Assembly: GCA_027924645.1 (NCBI GenBank)
Contig: BSBN01000252.1
Coordinates: forward strand, 248,001 to 312,000
Source: Cunninghamia lanceolata
Lineage: Eukaryota > Streptophyta > Pinopsida > Cupressales > Cupressaceae
Direction: 5' to 3'
Length of the DNA: 64,000 nt
Positions 1-11,660 of the stretch are shown one piece after another. The position numbers were made by a program, and so were the translations under genes. Under the pieces are notes generated by a model. It saw only the letters and a list, made by a program, of their open reading frames with translations. It was not told the origin of the DNA and did not search any database. Numbering within the stretch: the first letter of the stretch is position 1; each line of letters opens with the position of its first letter.

Positions 1-1646
1 AACAAAAACATCCCAGATCACCATACATGCAAAATGGGTAGTCAAAAATGATGAAAAACTCAAAAAATCATGGGAAATCCACTGGATTTGTGAAGTTGTT
101 CATGTCAACGAAACTTGATTTTGAGTTATCCCAGGTTGATCCATGGCTACAAATGGATGTATCTTGATCTATGTTGATAGAAAATGACTTGTTTATGATG
201 AAATTGATGCTTGGCATTATGAATTGCAGGTCTGAGAGGACAAAGGAGTTTGTTGGAGCCACTACGAAGGATGACAACCCAGAGGTACACTGCTGACCTA
301 AACATGGAGAATTATCATGTTATCAACCAAATTGTTGTTGTACCTACAAAAAGAAGTCAGTATGATGTCAAAGGTGATGGGGATAATCCCCAGGAGCTAG
401 AAGATACTAAGGATCAAGTCTACTTCATTGTTATTCTTGCATATCCAGTTCAATGTCTAGGACTTGTTCATAGTTATCCCAGTCATTCAGTCATCAAATG
501 TTGATCCGGCAAGCATCCAGTTGGATATGTCTTCATAAAAAATGTGCCACATACTCTTATTGACCAGACAACACATTGGAAAAGTTATTTGTCCCATTAG
601 ACAACTCAAAAAGTTACTATTTCGTCTTGTTCTCATGAGCTAAAAAGTTATAATTTTGTCTTTTTCCTACAAGACGAAAGCAAATCTAGGATTGTAACTA
701 CCCACCAAACAAATTAAATACCATGTAATTTAAGTCATTGGATTTGAGTTAATCTCCACCATCCATTGAAAAATTTGGTATGCTTGCCTCTCTATATAAA
801 GGCAACTTCTCTCATTGTAAAGCAAGAGGAAGCACTGAAGCAAGAATTGTTGAAACTCTGCCATTTCTCTGAATCAATAGAAACTAAATTTCATTTGCCT
901 CTGCCATTTGAGTTCATTTTGTTGATTGGATATGGTTATCATCGTTCTTCTTAATCTTTCCAATTAGCTATTTAGCTACATTTATGGTTAATTGTTCAGA
1001 TATTTGATGGATTTCTTGTCCATACCATTGATGACTTGTTGATTGTATGTCATTGTGCATGGTTAGTCTGGACATATTTTTATGAGCTAAGTTTAATTGT
1101 GTAAATTCATTAAACTACACCAGGAATTGGGTGTGTGAATGAATCATTCATAGTTTGAAAACCCTTGTGTTTCCTTCGAAGATTGCACAATCTCTGTAGC
1201 ATTGTGGGTTGCCTGGTTAAGCACAGATTTGTTTACTATTGGGAATCTATCTATCTATTTATTGATCATTTTTGCAATTATCTATAGGAACTCTATCCCT
1301 TCTCTCCCCTTCCCTTTTGCGTTTTATTTACATAAAACCTGGTGGAGTTAGGGTTTGAGTAGCATTACATTGATTGTATGCTAGAGAGTTTCAGACTTCA
1401 CAGTCTAAAACACTTAGGGTTTATGCATACCTATTGCTGCCATCTTTTCACAAACTCTATGTTACATGTAAGTCCCCTTGGTTGGAACAGCCGAATACAT
1501 GTCCACTGAGTTATCCTGCGAACTAAGACCTAGTTGTATAAACCTTGGGGCAATCCTATTCTGAAGTTTTGGGATAGGATTCCTTTCACGAGAGGTGAGA
1601 TATCCTATATCTGACCTGCATTGTTGTGTGCTAAAAACACCATCAA
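1..1646. other. Unassigned AT-rich DNA
   Basis: No protein family is recognisable on either strand. Short open stretches (for example 250-504) have no motif I know. A TATA-like box near 793 followed by a run of short reading frames suggests part of an old LTR or a promoter relic, but no TG...CA boundaries or target duplication could be found. Confidence 0.4.
793..800 (+). promoter_or_regulatory. TATA-box-like sequence
   Basis: The motif tatataaa lies in a ctctctatataaaggc context, the form seen in plant RNA polymerase II promoters and in LTR U3 regions. No supported gene follows it, so it is most likely the promoter of a decayed LTR. Single-motif evidence only. Confidence 0.25.
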
Positions 1647-3251
1647 CATGGCTTCAACCCAAGGAAACAACTACTCCCTAAACTGAGAACAAACTTAGAA
1701 AAGATTATAGCATAACAGTCCTTCTACTATCTGAATCTAACAATTAAGCTCAATCCTTTTCATGATTGCAATTCTGCTTTGACAACTTCTGCAACTTCTT
1801 CAAATGTCTTCTCTACAGCTTACTAACTCACTACTTTCATCCTTCAAGAATTTTTTCCTTTAGCTCACTGCCTCTAGCAATTAGTTAGGCACACTCTTCA
1901 CTTCCCTTCTGTCTCAAAAATATCTTCAAGATGAATCTTGACAGGATCTATTACTTCTACTCTTTCTCTTTCGGTCGCACATCATAATGCATTACACATC
2001 CACATTCGTCTTCTTACAGTCACACTTGCAATCAAACCACACCTAGATCAACTAGGTTTACAATATATACATGATATTACATTAATTACTTTACATGTCG
2101 GCTAGAGACAATAAGAATATTACAATTACAAGTTGGCCAAAGATCAAACAACATGAAACGTGTAAAGGGCAAGCCTTAAAATGAACTACATACAACACCA
2201 GGAAGAGGAACATGCTTTGTGGATTCCAACACGCGCTTAACCTAGGCCTAAACATCCTTCATAGCATCAGCCTTCAAAGAATAACATCTGCATGATTCAC
2301 ACATTTGAAATAGGTTGGCCTTAAGCAAGAAAATATGAAGCACCTTGTAGCAAGTCGGTCATTACAACTTGATGGTACTCATGGAAGATTAAACATTACT
2401 CGTGCTTCTCTCAGATGAGTCGGTATGACCCATACAACATCTCCAAACACTCCTTGAACTCTGCACAACAAATACTTTGTGGCACACACCTTCAACATAC
2501 CTTAGTCGGCCAGGAAAAATATAAGCCAACAACACTTCATTTCATACCACAACTTGTTCCAGAGAAACCAGAAGACACCTTGTGGAGCAACAGGAAACAT
2601 CACAAGATCCTTAGGATCATTCTCCACTAGCCAATTCACCACTTCATACAGAAACAAGTTGGTGCAAGCCAATAGAAATTGAAACTAGCCACCAGACAAT
2701 ACAGTCCTACACTTTGTCACTTACAACTTTCTCTGCGGAAGGACAAATGATATGAAACTTTGAATGTAGCACTTTCTCAACACACTAAACTTAACTTCTA
2801 AACCACATGACCATATCTTCAAAGGCGGAGGAATGTAGATCATTCTCCCAATCATTCTTCAAGGAAACTTCCTCTGCAACAGAAACCTTCACCAACATCC
2901 AGAGACCAGAGCCTCCTTGTAGCAACACATACTTCCTAAGGAACAATAGGAGAGAGCATACAACATGCTACAAACCATCAACAACATCTCCCCATCATCA
3001 ACATTACTTATAATCCTCATCTTAATGCTTCTAATTTCCATCTTAATATATCATCATGATATCATCTCTGCTGACAACAAACATACTCAATACAACTTTA
3101 ATTGATATTAAACAAGGCATGACATCCAACCATTAACATCAGCAACATCACTATTAGCACACCATCATAATATATCATCAACATATGCATCAATGACAGC
3201 CCAAACTAAGTGTTGACATCAATGACAACCTTAGGTAACATATGTTCAACA
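1647..3251 (-). repeat. Truncated LTR, same family as 15522-17692
   Basis: Blocks shared in order with the complete solo LTR at 15522-17692 include ggcacactcttcacttc (1888 here, 15993 there), the tcgcacatca-aatgcat block (about 1976 and 16077), and the final tgacatcaatgacaac...caaca end. The fragment ends at ttcaaca (3251), matching the LTR terminus. The left end, which should carry the purine-rich gagagggggg block, is missing, so the copy is truncated and no target duplication can be assigned. The orientation is the same as 15522-17692, that is - strand. Confidence 0.6.
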
Positions 3252-3542
3252 ATATGAATAGAGGATACTTCAATCAGTTCTTTATTTATGATTGAATGTT
3301 TTAATATTAGAGCCTAGCTGTTGCTAAGCTCACAAAAGGGTTATAGGTAACCCCACAATAGGAACTTGTACACTCTGTCCACTTCAACTCAGCCATAAGA
3401 AAAGATGATTAAATGGAAAGGTTTCAACCAAAATTAGAGAGGTGAAGAGGAGAGAGGGGAGTGACAAGATGATGAATTGGTTGGCATCCTTAGAGCCATT
3501 AAAGTAAGGTTGGGAGCCTTAGAGATTGTGTAAAGGTGAGTA

Positions 3543-3735
3543 ATGATCATAGGAAAAGATGTCATTGGCAATAATAGACCAATCCAAGAACCAAGTTATG
3601 ATGACACAAAAAATTTAGGAAAAGAAGAATTAAGTGTAGAGGATAAATTTTCTAGCACATTGCTAAGAGTAGGAAGTAAATCAAAGTTTGATCTTTCTTG
3701 TTATTTAGGTGGATTGGATCCTAAAAAATTGTTAG
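3543..3735 (+). pseudogene. Ty3/gypsy gag, N-terminal fragment
   Basis: The reading includes KFDLSCYLGGLDPKKLL, which resembles the start of the retrotransposon gag capsid region of plant Ty3/gypsy elements (typically F-x-G-x-L-x-P-x-x-L-L-D-W). It stops being gag-like exactly where an insert with LTR-type ends begins at 3736, and gag similarity resumes at 5901. The upstream part (about 3400-3542) may be the gag N-terminus but is not recognisable. This is the left part of the oldest element in the first 12.5 kb. Confidence 0.6.
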
Positions 3736-5895
3736 TGTTGTCTCTCAAATTTGTACCCTTGCTGCAGTTATAAAACTTTAGCAATCTAGAGAAACATGGG
3801 ATCTTTCCAAGGTCTGTGGGTCACTTGTGATGGAAAGAACCTCTGGAGAAGGCTGGCTTCCTATTGGTACTCCACCTATACTGCTTATACTAAAGTCTTT
3901 GTAGAGAAAAGGGTAAGAAGGATTGCATGGAAATGAAACCTATTGTCTAAGGTGATGCACCAAAAGATCATCAGAGACTACACATAACTGATACACTATA
4001 GAACCAGTAATAATAAGGCTCCCTTACACAACCCAGCAAATCATAATCCTTGCATCAAGGCACCAACATGAAATACAACTCCAAGGACAAAGAACATCAC
4101 AAAGATCTGCACTAACACTAAGGACACACAATATCAAAAGAAATGGGAAGGTATGAACTGCTTATTACTACTAAAAAGGTGTTGCAATACTGTATATTTC
4201 TGAAAATGGGTTACAAGACTATTCACTTCTGCAAAAGAACTCAGAAAATTACAATATACAGAGTAGTGAATAGCAAGAACTACTGAATAATGAACAAGGA
4301 AGAAGACTATATACTTCCCAAACAGCTTGTAACAAGATAAGGATTAGCCCTCTCCATTTTCGTCCATCTCATAAATGTCTCAAAAATATCTGCCCAAGGT
4401 CCTCCAAAATGGGTTCCCAGTGCAAAAATGGTCAAGGCATGTCATCAACTATCATAAAGGCACCTGAAAATATCTTTAAATGTCTTTAAATGATCTTTAA
4501 TGCCATGAAAATAAGTCAAATCTGTGCAATAACTCCTACCCCTGTTTGTCAACTCCACTCTGCAGCATCATAAATGTCTAATATTTTCCCAATAAATGAC
4601 ATAAATACATAATTTTTCTGCATTCATTCAACATTGACTAAGTGATTCATAATTACATCACCTTAGTTAATGTTTTACAATTAAAAATTTATACAAACTC
4701 ATGCAAAAAATAATGACATTTATGACATAACATTTAATTCTGATGAGGAGCGCACAACGGAAACAGACAGTAGATCAAAAATTGAACTTTTGAACCTTGA
4801 ACCTTTGAACCTTTGAACCTTTGAACCTTCGAACCTTTGAACCTCCGAACCTTCAAACCTTTTCTTGTTCAAAACTTGGCAGATTTTTTGGTCCTTTGAA
4901 CTCTTTGAACCTTTGAACCTTCGAACCTCTGAACCTTTGAACCTTTTCTAAGTTTGGCGAACAGATCTTTGAACCTTTTGTTGTTCGAAACTTGGCAGAT
5001 TTTTGGTCCTTTGAACTCATTGAACCTTTGAACCTTTGAACCTTTGAACCTTCGAACCTTTGAACCTCTGAACCTTCAAACCTTTGAACCTCTGAACCTA
5101 AGTTCGGCGAACAGATCTTTGAACCTTTAAACCTTCGAACCTTTTGAACCTTTGAACCTTCGAACCTTTGAACCTTTTGCTATTCGAAACTTGGCAGATT
5201 TTTTGGTCCGTTGAACTCTTTGAACCTTTGAACCTTTGAACCTTTGAACCTTCAAACCTTTTCAAAGTTCAGTGAACAAATCTTTGAACCTTCGAACCTT
5301 TTGTTGTTCGAACTTGGTGGATTTTTTGGTCCTTTATGGTCACAAATTTTACTGGTTTTGATGCTAGGAACAATCACTCTTATGTCTAATTTTTTGGGAC
5401 TGATTTGGACAGTGATAATATGACTACTTTCAGGCATTCAAGGAATGTTAACTACTCTTATGACTGATTTTTATCCTTACTATGTATCGCTGCCATCTCT
5501 AGCTTTGTTGGTTGTCCCTTCTCTTAACAGAGATTTTAATCTCAAAATGAAAAAATATAGCCTTAGGACTGGTGAAAAGTTCTCAAAATTGATAAACTGG
5601 GTTCATGAAAAATTTATTAGGTTTTTTCTTCTTCTTGTTTTCTAATTGCTATCCAAAACTCTCAAGAACCCAGAAAGCATTTTTCTAGATATAGTGAAAA
5701 CACGTGACTACTGTCCTGCTATCTTCATTGTGCAATGTCTTTGTGGTTGCCTTCCTGCTGACTGTTATTGCTCTAGACAACTTTGGTCTGAAATGTTCTA
5801 TAAGGTCTATGAGCTAGGCTCAACCCTTGTGGGAGCCACATTTCCCTCCACTCATAATGTAACCTGATTGAGCTAGTAGTGAAATTTAGGTAACA
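3736..5895. mobile_element. Solo-LTR-like insert in gypsy gag
   Basis: The insert begins TGTTGTCTC and ends GGTAACA, the TG...CA form of LTR ends. It is flanked by GTTAG (3731-3735) and ATTAG (5896-5900), a 5-bp target duplication with one mismatch. Removing it brings together two halves of a gypsy gag whose similarity to the family is then continuous, which independently supports both boundaries. At 2160 bp it has no credible coding region. Short open frames at 5445-5867 match nothing I recognise. It contains the 8-bp satellite at 4782-5331. It could be a solo LTR or a small non-autonomous LTR element. I found no internal PBS or second LTR, so a solo LTR is favoured. Confidence 0.6.
4782..5331. 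repeat. 8-bp satellite (TTTGAACC)n with alternating spacers
   Basis: Dozens of near-perfect copies of an 8-nt unit, tttgaacc, with variants ttcgaacc, tctgaacc and ttcaaacc. The array is broken by two recurring spacers. One contains cttggcagattttttggtcc and occurs at about 4861, 4980, 5179 and 5301. The other contains ggcgaacagatctttg or a variant and occurs at about 4950, 5099 and 5264. The spacers alternate, so there is a higher-order repeat of roughly 120-200 bp. The whole array lies inside the 3736-5895 insert. Confidence 0.9.
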
Positions 5896-5900
5896 ATTAG

Positions 5901-6640
5901 ATTAGTTCCTTGATTTAGAAATAATATTTTGAGTTTGAATCTATTGAAGACCTTAAAAGTATCCAACCATCTAGTTCAAGGGGCATGTGGCCTTGTGGTG
6001 GGATTATGTGTAGAAAGCTAGAATAGGAAAGAATATGCCAAAGATCACTAGGTGAGATCAAATGGTCGAATAACTGAATAGTAAATTCTTGCCAAAAATC
6101 AAAATTTGGACTTGTTTTAGAAATTTTAGAATTTGTGCCATGAGAGAATCATTGTGAAGGAGTACATTGAGGAGTTTTAAAGAATTAGCATCAAGGTAAG
6201 TCACATGGAGGATGAGTTGGAGAAGATGTGTTAGTAGCTAAATGGGTTGTAGACTTAAATCCAAGATAAGATCTATTTGTTTCTAATCTATAACATGAAG
6301 AGGGCTTACTATCTCACACCAAGGACAAAAGAGAAGTTATCTATGAAGCAAAAAAGAGTATTGAGTAAGGGTGACAATGGACGGAATAAGTAGAACAAGC
6401 AAGGGAATGTGCAGAAAGAGACTACAACATCTAGTGGTGACACACATGACTCTAAAATAGAGAAGACATCTAAGGAAGGTGAAGGAAAAATCAAGGGTCA
6501 TAAAATAATTCTTAGTGGTACTTGTTTTTGATGTGGCAAAGAAAGACTTAGGCATAATTTGAATGTCCAAAGGTGGAGAAAGAATATGGCCATGCTAAAA
6601 AGGAAGTGCACATTTCTTAAGAGTGTGATGAGTTAGATAG
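5901..6640 (+). pseudogene. Ty3/gypsy gag, central and zinc-knuckle region
   Basis: Translation in shifting frames gives, in order, YFEFESIEDLK, an eroded W-W block, VKEYIEEF and SHMEDELEK, all characteristic of the plant gypsy capsid domain. After a Lys-rich linker, a relic CCHC knuckle (CGKERLRHN) begins near 6530. Many stops and frameshifts are present. Similarity breaks at 6640, where the copia element inserts, and the downstream protease of the same element continues at 11661. It is the same ancient element as 3543-3735. Confidence 0.7.
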
Positions 6641-7070
6641 TGTTGGTAGTGGCGACTGATCAGGAAAGTACTGTACACTAGTTATGTATCCTCATCGAGG
6701 TTCAGGGGCGTAGCCCCTGAGAATTTTTTTCTTTAGAGCGGACATAAAAAATCCTATTTTTGTGACCGACATAAGAAAACCCTATTTTTGTAACTGACAA
6801 AAAGGGCTTGATAAAAAGCGACTAAGGGTTAGGGTTTTGATATATTGTATTGTAGCATTTGCAACGGTATTGAGTTGCAGGGATTGCTGGTTGTAATCGG
6901 TTTGATTTAATGGATAATAATATTGGACTCTCTATTTGGTGGATGTAGCCCAAGTTTGGGTGAACCACGTTAAAACTTGTCTCTCACTGTTATTAATTCT
7001 GTGTATTTCCATTTCTCTGTTTAATCTTTATTTGCATTTAATTGATATCTTCTGCCGGCTAACCCTAACA
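6641..7070 (+). repeat. 5' LTR of copia element
   Basis: 430 bp, TGTTGG...CTAACA. It contains a hairpin-forming block (ggggcgtagcccc) near 6706, a twofold repeat of about 31 bp built on cctatttttgt (about 6737-6800), and a TATA-like gatatattgta near 6839. Its partner is 11171-11660. Confidence 0.95.
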
Positions 7071-7072
7071 AG

Positions 7073-7087
7073 TGGTATCAGAGTGGG
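7073..7087 (+). other. Primer binding site (tRNA-Met type)
   Basis: tggtatcagagtggg follows the 5' LTR after two bases. It matches the plant initiator tRNA-Met 3' end used by most copia elements to prime minus-strand synthesis. Confidence 0.9.
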
Positions 7088-7136
7088 TTGTGTTCGATTA
7101 TCATCTACAGGAAGGTCTCACGGTTCAGTGGGAGAA

Positions 7137-10100
7137 ATGGTAGACAAGGGAAAATTGAAGGTTGATAAATTCAATGGGCAGAACTATTAGTTATGGAAGA
7201 TGCAGATGGAGGATTACCTCTATCAAAAGGATTTATGGATGCCGTTGGAAGGAGTAGCCAAGAAACCCGCAACAATGTCTGATGAGGATTGGAATCTTCT
7301 TGACAAAAAGGCACTGGGAACCATTCGGTTGTGCCTGGTACCATCGGTGGCATTCAATATAATGAAAGTGAAGACAACAGATGGTCTGATGAAAGCTTTG
7401 GCTAAATTGTATGAAAAACCCTCAGCCTCAAATAAGGTATTTCTCATGAAGTGTTTGTTTTATTTTAAAATGGTTAAAGGTGGATCTGTGACATTTCATT
7501 TAAATGAATTTAATACGATTGTCAGTCAATTGACTTCTTTAAATGTAAAATTTGATGAAGAAGTTAGAGCTCTCTTGATATTATGTTCATTGCCTAAAAG
7601 CTGGGATAGTTTGGTAATGGCAGTTAGTAACTCTGTTTCTGGTTCAAATGCCCTGAAATTTGATGATGTTGTTGGTGTTATTCTGAGTGAAGAAATTCAT
7701 AAGAAAGGTTCAAGTGGATCCACATCAGGCAGTGTTTTGAATGCAGAGAGTAGGGGCAGACCAAAGGAGAGAGGAAAAGGTTCTGGAGGTCATGGGAAGT
7801 CACGAGGAAAATCAAAGGACAAAAGATCCCAAACCAGAGGACAAAAGGATTGGTGGTACTATGGGAAACTAGGTCATCTAAAGAAAGATTGTTGGTCTCG
7901 AAAAAATAAAGGAGACAAACAAGAAGGAAATAAGGAGGCAAATGTGGTAAGCAATAAATCTAAAGATGATGCTTTGATTCTTTCCCTAGATAATGCTGAT
8001 GATTCATGGGTTTTAGATTCAGGGGCCTCATTTCATGCTACACCCCATAGAAGTTATTTTCTTGATTATGTCCAAGGGGATTTTGGGCTGGTTTATTTGG
8101 GAGATAATGAACCCTGTCAAATTGTTGGAAAGGGAAGAATCAAGATTAAGTTGTAGAATGGGAATCATTGGCTACTACAAGAGGTAAGACATCTTCCAAG
8201 GCTCAGTAGGAATTTAATTTCAGCAGGGCAGCTAGCTAAACAAGGTTGCATTGTTACATTTACTAATAAAAATTGGAAGGTTTCAAAAGGTGCCTTAGTA
8301 GTAGCAAAAGGTGTGAAAGTAGGCAACTTATATCTTTGTACAGGTCATATTGTTCCTTCTACTTTAGCTGTTGCAGAGAAAAAACAAACAGGTTTAGGAA
8401 CAATTGCTACAGGTTCTGAGACAACGCTATGGCATAACAAACTTGGGCATGTGAGTGAAAAAGGTATGAAGGTACTTCATTCTAAGAAAGTTTTACCAGG
8501 TCTGAAATGTATTAATATGGATTTCTGTGAAAGTTGTGTGTATGGAAAACAAAAGAGAGTCAGTTTTCTCAAGGATGGGAAGCAAAAGAAAAATGAAAAG
8601 TTGGAGCTTGTGCATACAGATGTATGGGGACCAGCTCAGGTATCTTCTCTTGGTGGCTCTCGATATTATGTTACATTCATAGATGATGCAACTAGGAAGG
8701 TATGGATTTATTTCCTTAGACAAAAATCTGATGTATTTGAAACGTTTAAGAAATGGAGAAGCTTGGTTGAGAATGAGACAGGTAAAAGATTGAAATGTCT
8801 CAAATCTGATAATGGTGGTGAGTATTGCAGCAAAGAATTTGAGGATTATTGTTCCTTTAATAGAATTTGTAGGCAGAAAATGATACCAGGGACTCCACAG
8901 GAAAATGGAATGGCTGAACGCATGAATAGGACAATAATGGAGTGTGCAAGGACCATGAGATTGCATGCTGGGCTGCCTTTAAACATGTGGGCAGAGGCTG
9001 TCAACACTGTTGTATATTTAATTAATAGAGGTTCTTCAGTTCCTTTGGGCTGTGGTATTCCAGAGGAAGCATGGACAGGCAAGAAGGTGAGTTATTCTTT
9101 TCTGAAAACCTTCGGCTGTGAAGCATTTGCACATATAGATTTTGAAAATAGAACCAAGCTGGATGCAAAATCAAAAAAGTGTACCTTCGTTGGATATGGC
9201 ATTGATGAATTTGGTTATAGGCTTTGGGATTTTGAAAATTAGAAAATTGTGAGAAGCAGGGATGTTATATTCAATGAGAAGGTGTTGTACAAAGATCAGT
9301 TGCAGCAGCATGAGAAGAAAGCAAAAGATTATGTGGTGCTGGATGATACTCCAAATAGTGATGTTCTAGTGGTTCCTCATGCTCCGCAACAACAACCAAA
9401 AATACCACAAACTCTAGTAAATGTTAGACGGTCAACAAGGCTAAGTAGACCTCCTGAAAGGTTTTCTCCCTCTTTGTATTCTATTCTGTTAACAGATGCT
9501 GGTGAACCAGAAGGGTATGATGAAGCTATGCAAGTGGATACATAGGTTCAGTGGGAGCTTGCTATGAAAGAAGAAATGGACTCCTTGCTGAAAAATTAGA
9601 CTTGGGAATTATGTAAGTTACTTGCAAGTAAAAAGGCTTTACCAAACAAATGGGTTTACCGGATGAAAGAGGAAGATGGAGGTAAGAAAAGATTTAAAGC
9701 CAAGTTAGTAGTAAAAGGATTTGCACAGAAACAGGGCATTGATTTTGATGAGATTTTTTCTCCAGTTGTCAAGATGACTTCTATTCGTACTATTTTAAGT
9801 ATTGTGGCTACTAAAGATTTGCATTTGGAACAGCTAGATATGAAAAATGCCTTTCTCCATGGTGATTTGGAGGAGGAGATATATATGGAACAACCCCAAG
9901 GATTTGAGGTCAAAGGTAAGGAGAACCAGGTGTGCAGATTGAAGAAGAGTTTGTATGGCCTGAAACAAGCACCTCGGCAATGGTATTTGAAATTTGATAG
10001 TTTTATGGCTGAGCAAGGCTACAACAGGTGTAATTCTGACCATTGTATTTATTTTAAGAGGTTGGATAATGACAGCTAGATTATTTTATGTTTATATGTT

Positions 10101-11033
10101 GATGACATGCTTGTAGCTGGGTCTAACATGGATCACATAAGAGAGTTGAAACAACAGTGAGCACAGTCATTTGATATGAAGGATTTGGGGGTAGCAAAAC
10201 AAATCCTTGTTTTAAAAATTTGCAGAGATAGGAAGAACAGAAAATTGACTCTATCTCAAGCTGCTTACGTTGAAAAGGTGTTGTAGAGATTCCATATGGA
10301 GAATGCAAAAGCTGTCAGCACACCTTTGCCTAGTCATTTGAAATTGACTAAGGAGATGTGTCCTAAGACACAAGAGGAGGAAGAGAAAATGTCCAAGGTA
10401 CCATATGCTTCAGCTGTAGGAAGTTTAATGTATGCCATGGTATGCACGAGACTGGATATTGCACATGTTGTAGGAGTTGCTAGTAGGTATATGAGTCATC
10501 CTAGTTTGGAGCATTGGAATGCAGTAAAATGGATTCTCAGATATTTGAGAGGTACATCCAATACACATTTATATTTTGGGGGCTCTAATACTGATTTAGT
10601 AGGCTATGTAGACTCAGATTTGGCAGGGGATATTGATACCAGGCAGAGTACTACAGGTTATGTCTTTATTGTAGGTGGGACAGCAGTGAGTTGGATCTCA
10701 CGGTTGCAAAAGGTGGTTGCTTTATCCACCACAGAGGCAAGCAAGGAGATGATATGGATGCAATCTTTTATGGAAGAACTGGGCAAACAACGGGCTCACA
10801 GTTCTTTGTATACCGACAGTCAGAGTGCCATACATCTTGTAAAGAATTCTGCCTTGCATTCAAAGATCAAACACATACAGTTGAGGTATCACTTTATTTG
10901 GTCGGTGTTGGATAATGGACAGTTAAGGCTGGAAAAGATACATACAGATGAAAATCCAGCGGATATGTTTACAAAGGCAGTGACAAGGGAGAAGTTGAGC
11001 TCCTCTTCAGCTTCAGTTGGTCTTCTAGACTGA
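7137..11033 (+). pseudogene. Copia gag-pol polyprotein, one frame with 8 stops
   Basis: From ATG 7137 to the stop at 11033 the polyprotein (about 1,299 codons) stays in one reading frame without frameshifts. It is interrupted by TAG at 7188, 8154, 9240, 9543, 9597, 10077 and 10284 and TGA at 10158. Domains in order: UBN2-type gag (FNGQNY); a zinc knuckle read as WWYYGKLGHLKKDC, in which both leading Cys are lost; protease WVLDSGASFHA; integrase with HNKLGH, CESCVYGK and D-D-E residues in HTDVWG, SDNGGEY and NGMAERMN; RT with LDMKNAFLHGDL and, after the 10077 stop, LYVDDMLVAG; RNase H with VDSDLAGD and TDSQSAIHL. The RNase H LSTTEASKEM segment lacks about eight residues normally found after TTEA, apparently an in-frame loss between short direct repeats. 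Several stops sit where Gln is usual, consistent with CAG to TAG change. Confidence 0.93.
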
Positions 11034-11109
11034 AAACCATAAAAATAGAACAGTAGAGTCCAAGGTGCTTATTTCCAGTGGGAACTGCATGCGCAGCGGT
11101 GTCATCCAG

Positions 11110-11170
11110 GATCAGTCTCCAAGTGGGAGATTGTTTGGTGTGGAGCCTGATCAGTCTCCAAGTGGGAGAT
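11110..11170 (+). other. Duplicated polypurine tract
   Basis: gatcagtctccaagtgggag followed by attgttt occurs at 11110, and again from 11149 followed by attgttgg at the LTR start. The second copy is the functional PPT position. The first is followed by TGTTTGGTGTGG, which resembles the LTR start, so a PPT-plus-LTR-edge unit seems to have been duplicated. Confidence 0.75.
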
Positions 11171-11660
11171 TGTTGGTAGGTGGCGATTGATCAGGAAAGT
11201 ACTATACACTAGCCATGTATCCTCATCGGGGTTCCGGGCCGGGCCGGGCCCCAAGCGGGGGTTCGAGGGCGGTAGCCCCTGAGAAGCAAGGGTTCAGGGG
11301 CGCAGCCCCCGAGAAATTTTTTTTAGAGCCGACATAAAAAATCCTATTTTTGTGACCGACATAAGAAAACCCTATTTTTGTAACCGACAAAAAGGGCTTG
11401 ATAAAAAGCAGCTAAGGGTTAGGGTTTTGATATATTGTATTGTAGCATTTGCAACGGTATTGAGTTGCAGGGATTGTTGGTTGTAATCGGTTTGATTTAC
11501 TGGATAATAATATTGGACTCTCTGTTTGGTGGATGTAGCCCAAGTTTGGGTGAACCACATTAAAACTTGTCTCTCACTGTTATTAATTCTGTGTATTTCC
11601 ATTTCTCTGTTTAATCTTTATTTGCATTTAATTGATATCTTCTGCCAGCTAACCCTAACA
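11171..11660 (+). repeat. 3' LTR of copia element
   Basis: 490 bp, about 60 bp longer than the 5' LTR. The extra length is a GC-rich block at about 11236-11300: a ccgggccgggcc run and a second copy of the ggggc...gcccc hairpin motif. The remainder aligns closely with 6641-7070. Confidence 0.93.

Larger units (their letters stand above)
6641..11660 (+). mobile_element. Complete Ty1/copia retrotransposon (Tork/Tnt1-like)
   Basis: All structural parts are visible. The target duplication GATAG is perfect (6636-6640 and 11661-11665). LTRs start TGTTGGTAG and end CCCTAACA. A tRNA-Met PBS lies 2 nt after the 5' LTR, and a purine tract abuts the 3' LTR. The single gag-pol frame runs in the order protease, integrase, RT, RNase H, which defines Ty1/copia. 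The aagtgggagattgttgg junction is typical of the Tork/Tnt1 lineage; the lineage call is inference. The element sits inside the gag-protease region of an older gypsy element. By eye the LTRs differ by about 14 substitutions over roughly 430 aligned bases plus one indel block, so it is not recent. It cannot be autonomous because of eight nonsense codons and missing zinc-knuckle cysteines. Confidence 0.95.

Noticed and set aside
8493..8966. 157-codon - strand open frame
   Set aside because: It lies antisense to the copia integrase, whose sense frame has strong family motifs; it is a shadow.
11411..11424. Telomere-like gggttagggttt in the copia LTR
   Set aside because: Only about two units, present in both LTRs as part of the promoter region; not a telomeric repeat.
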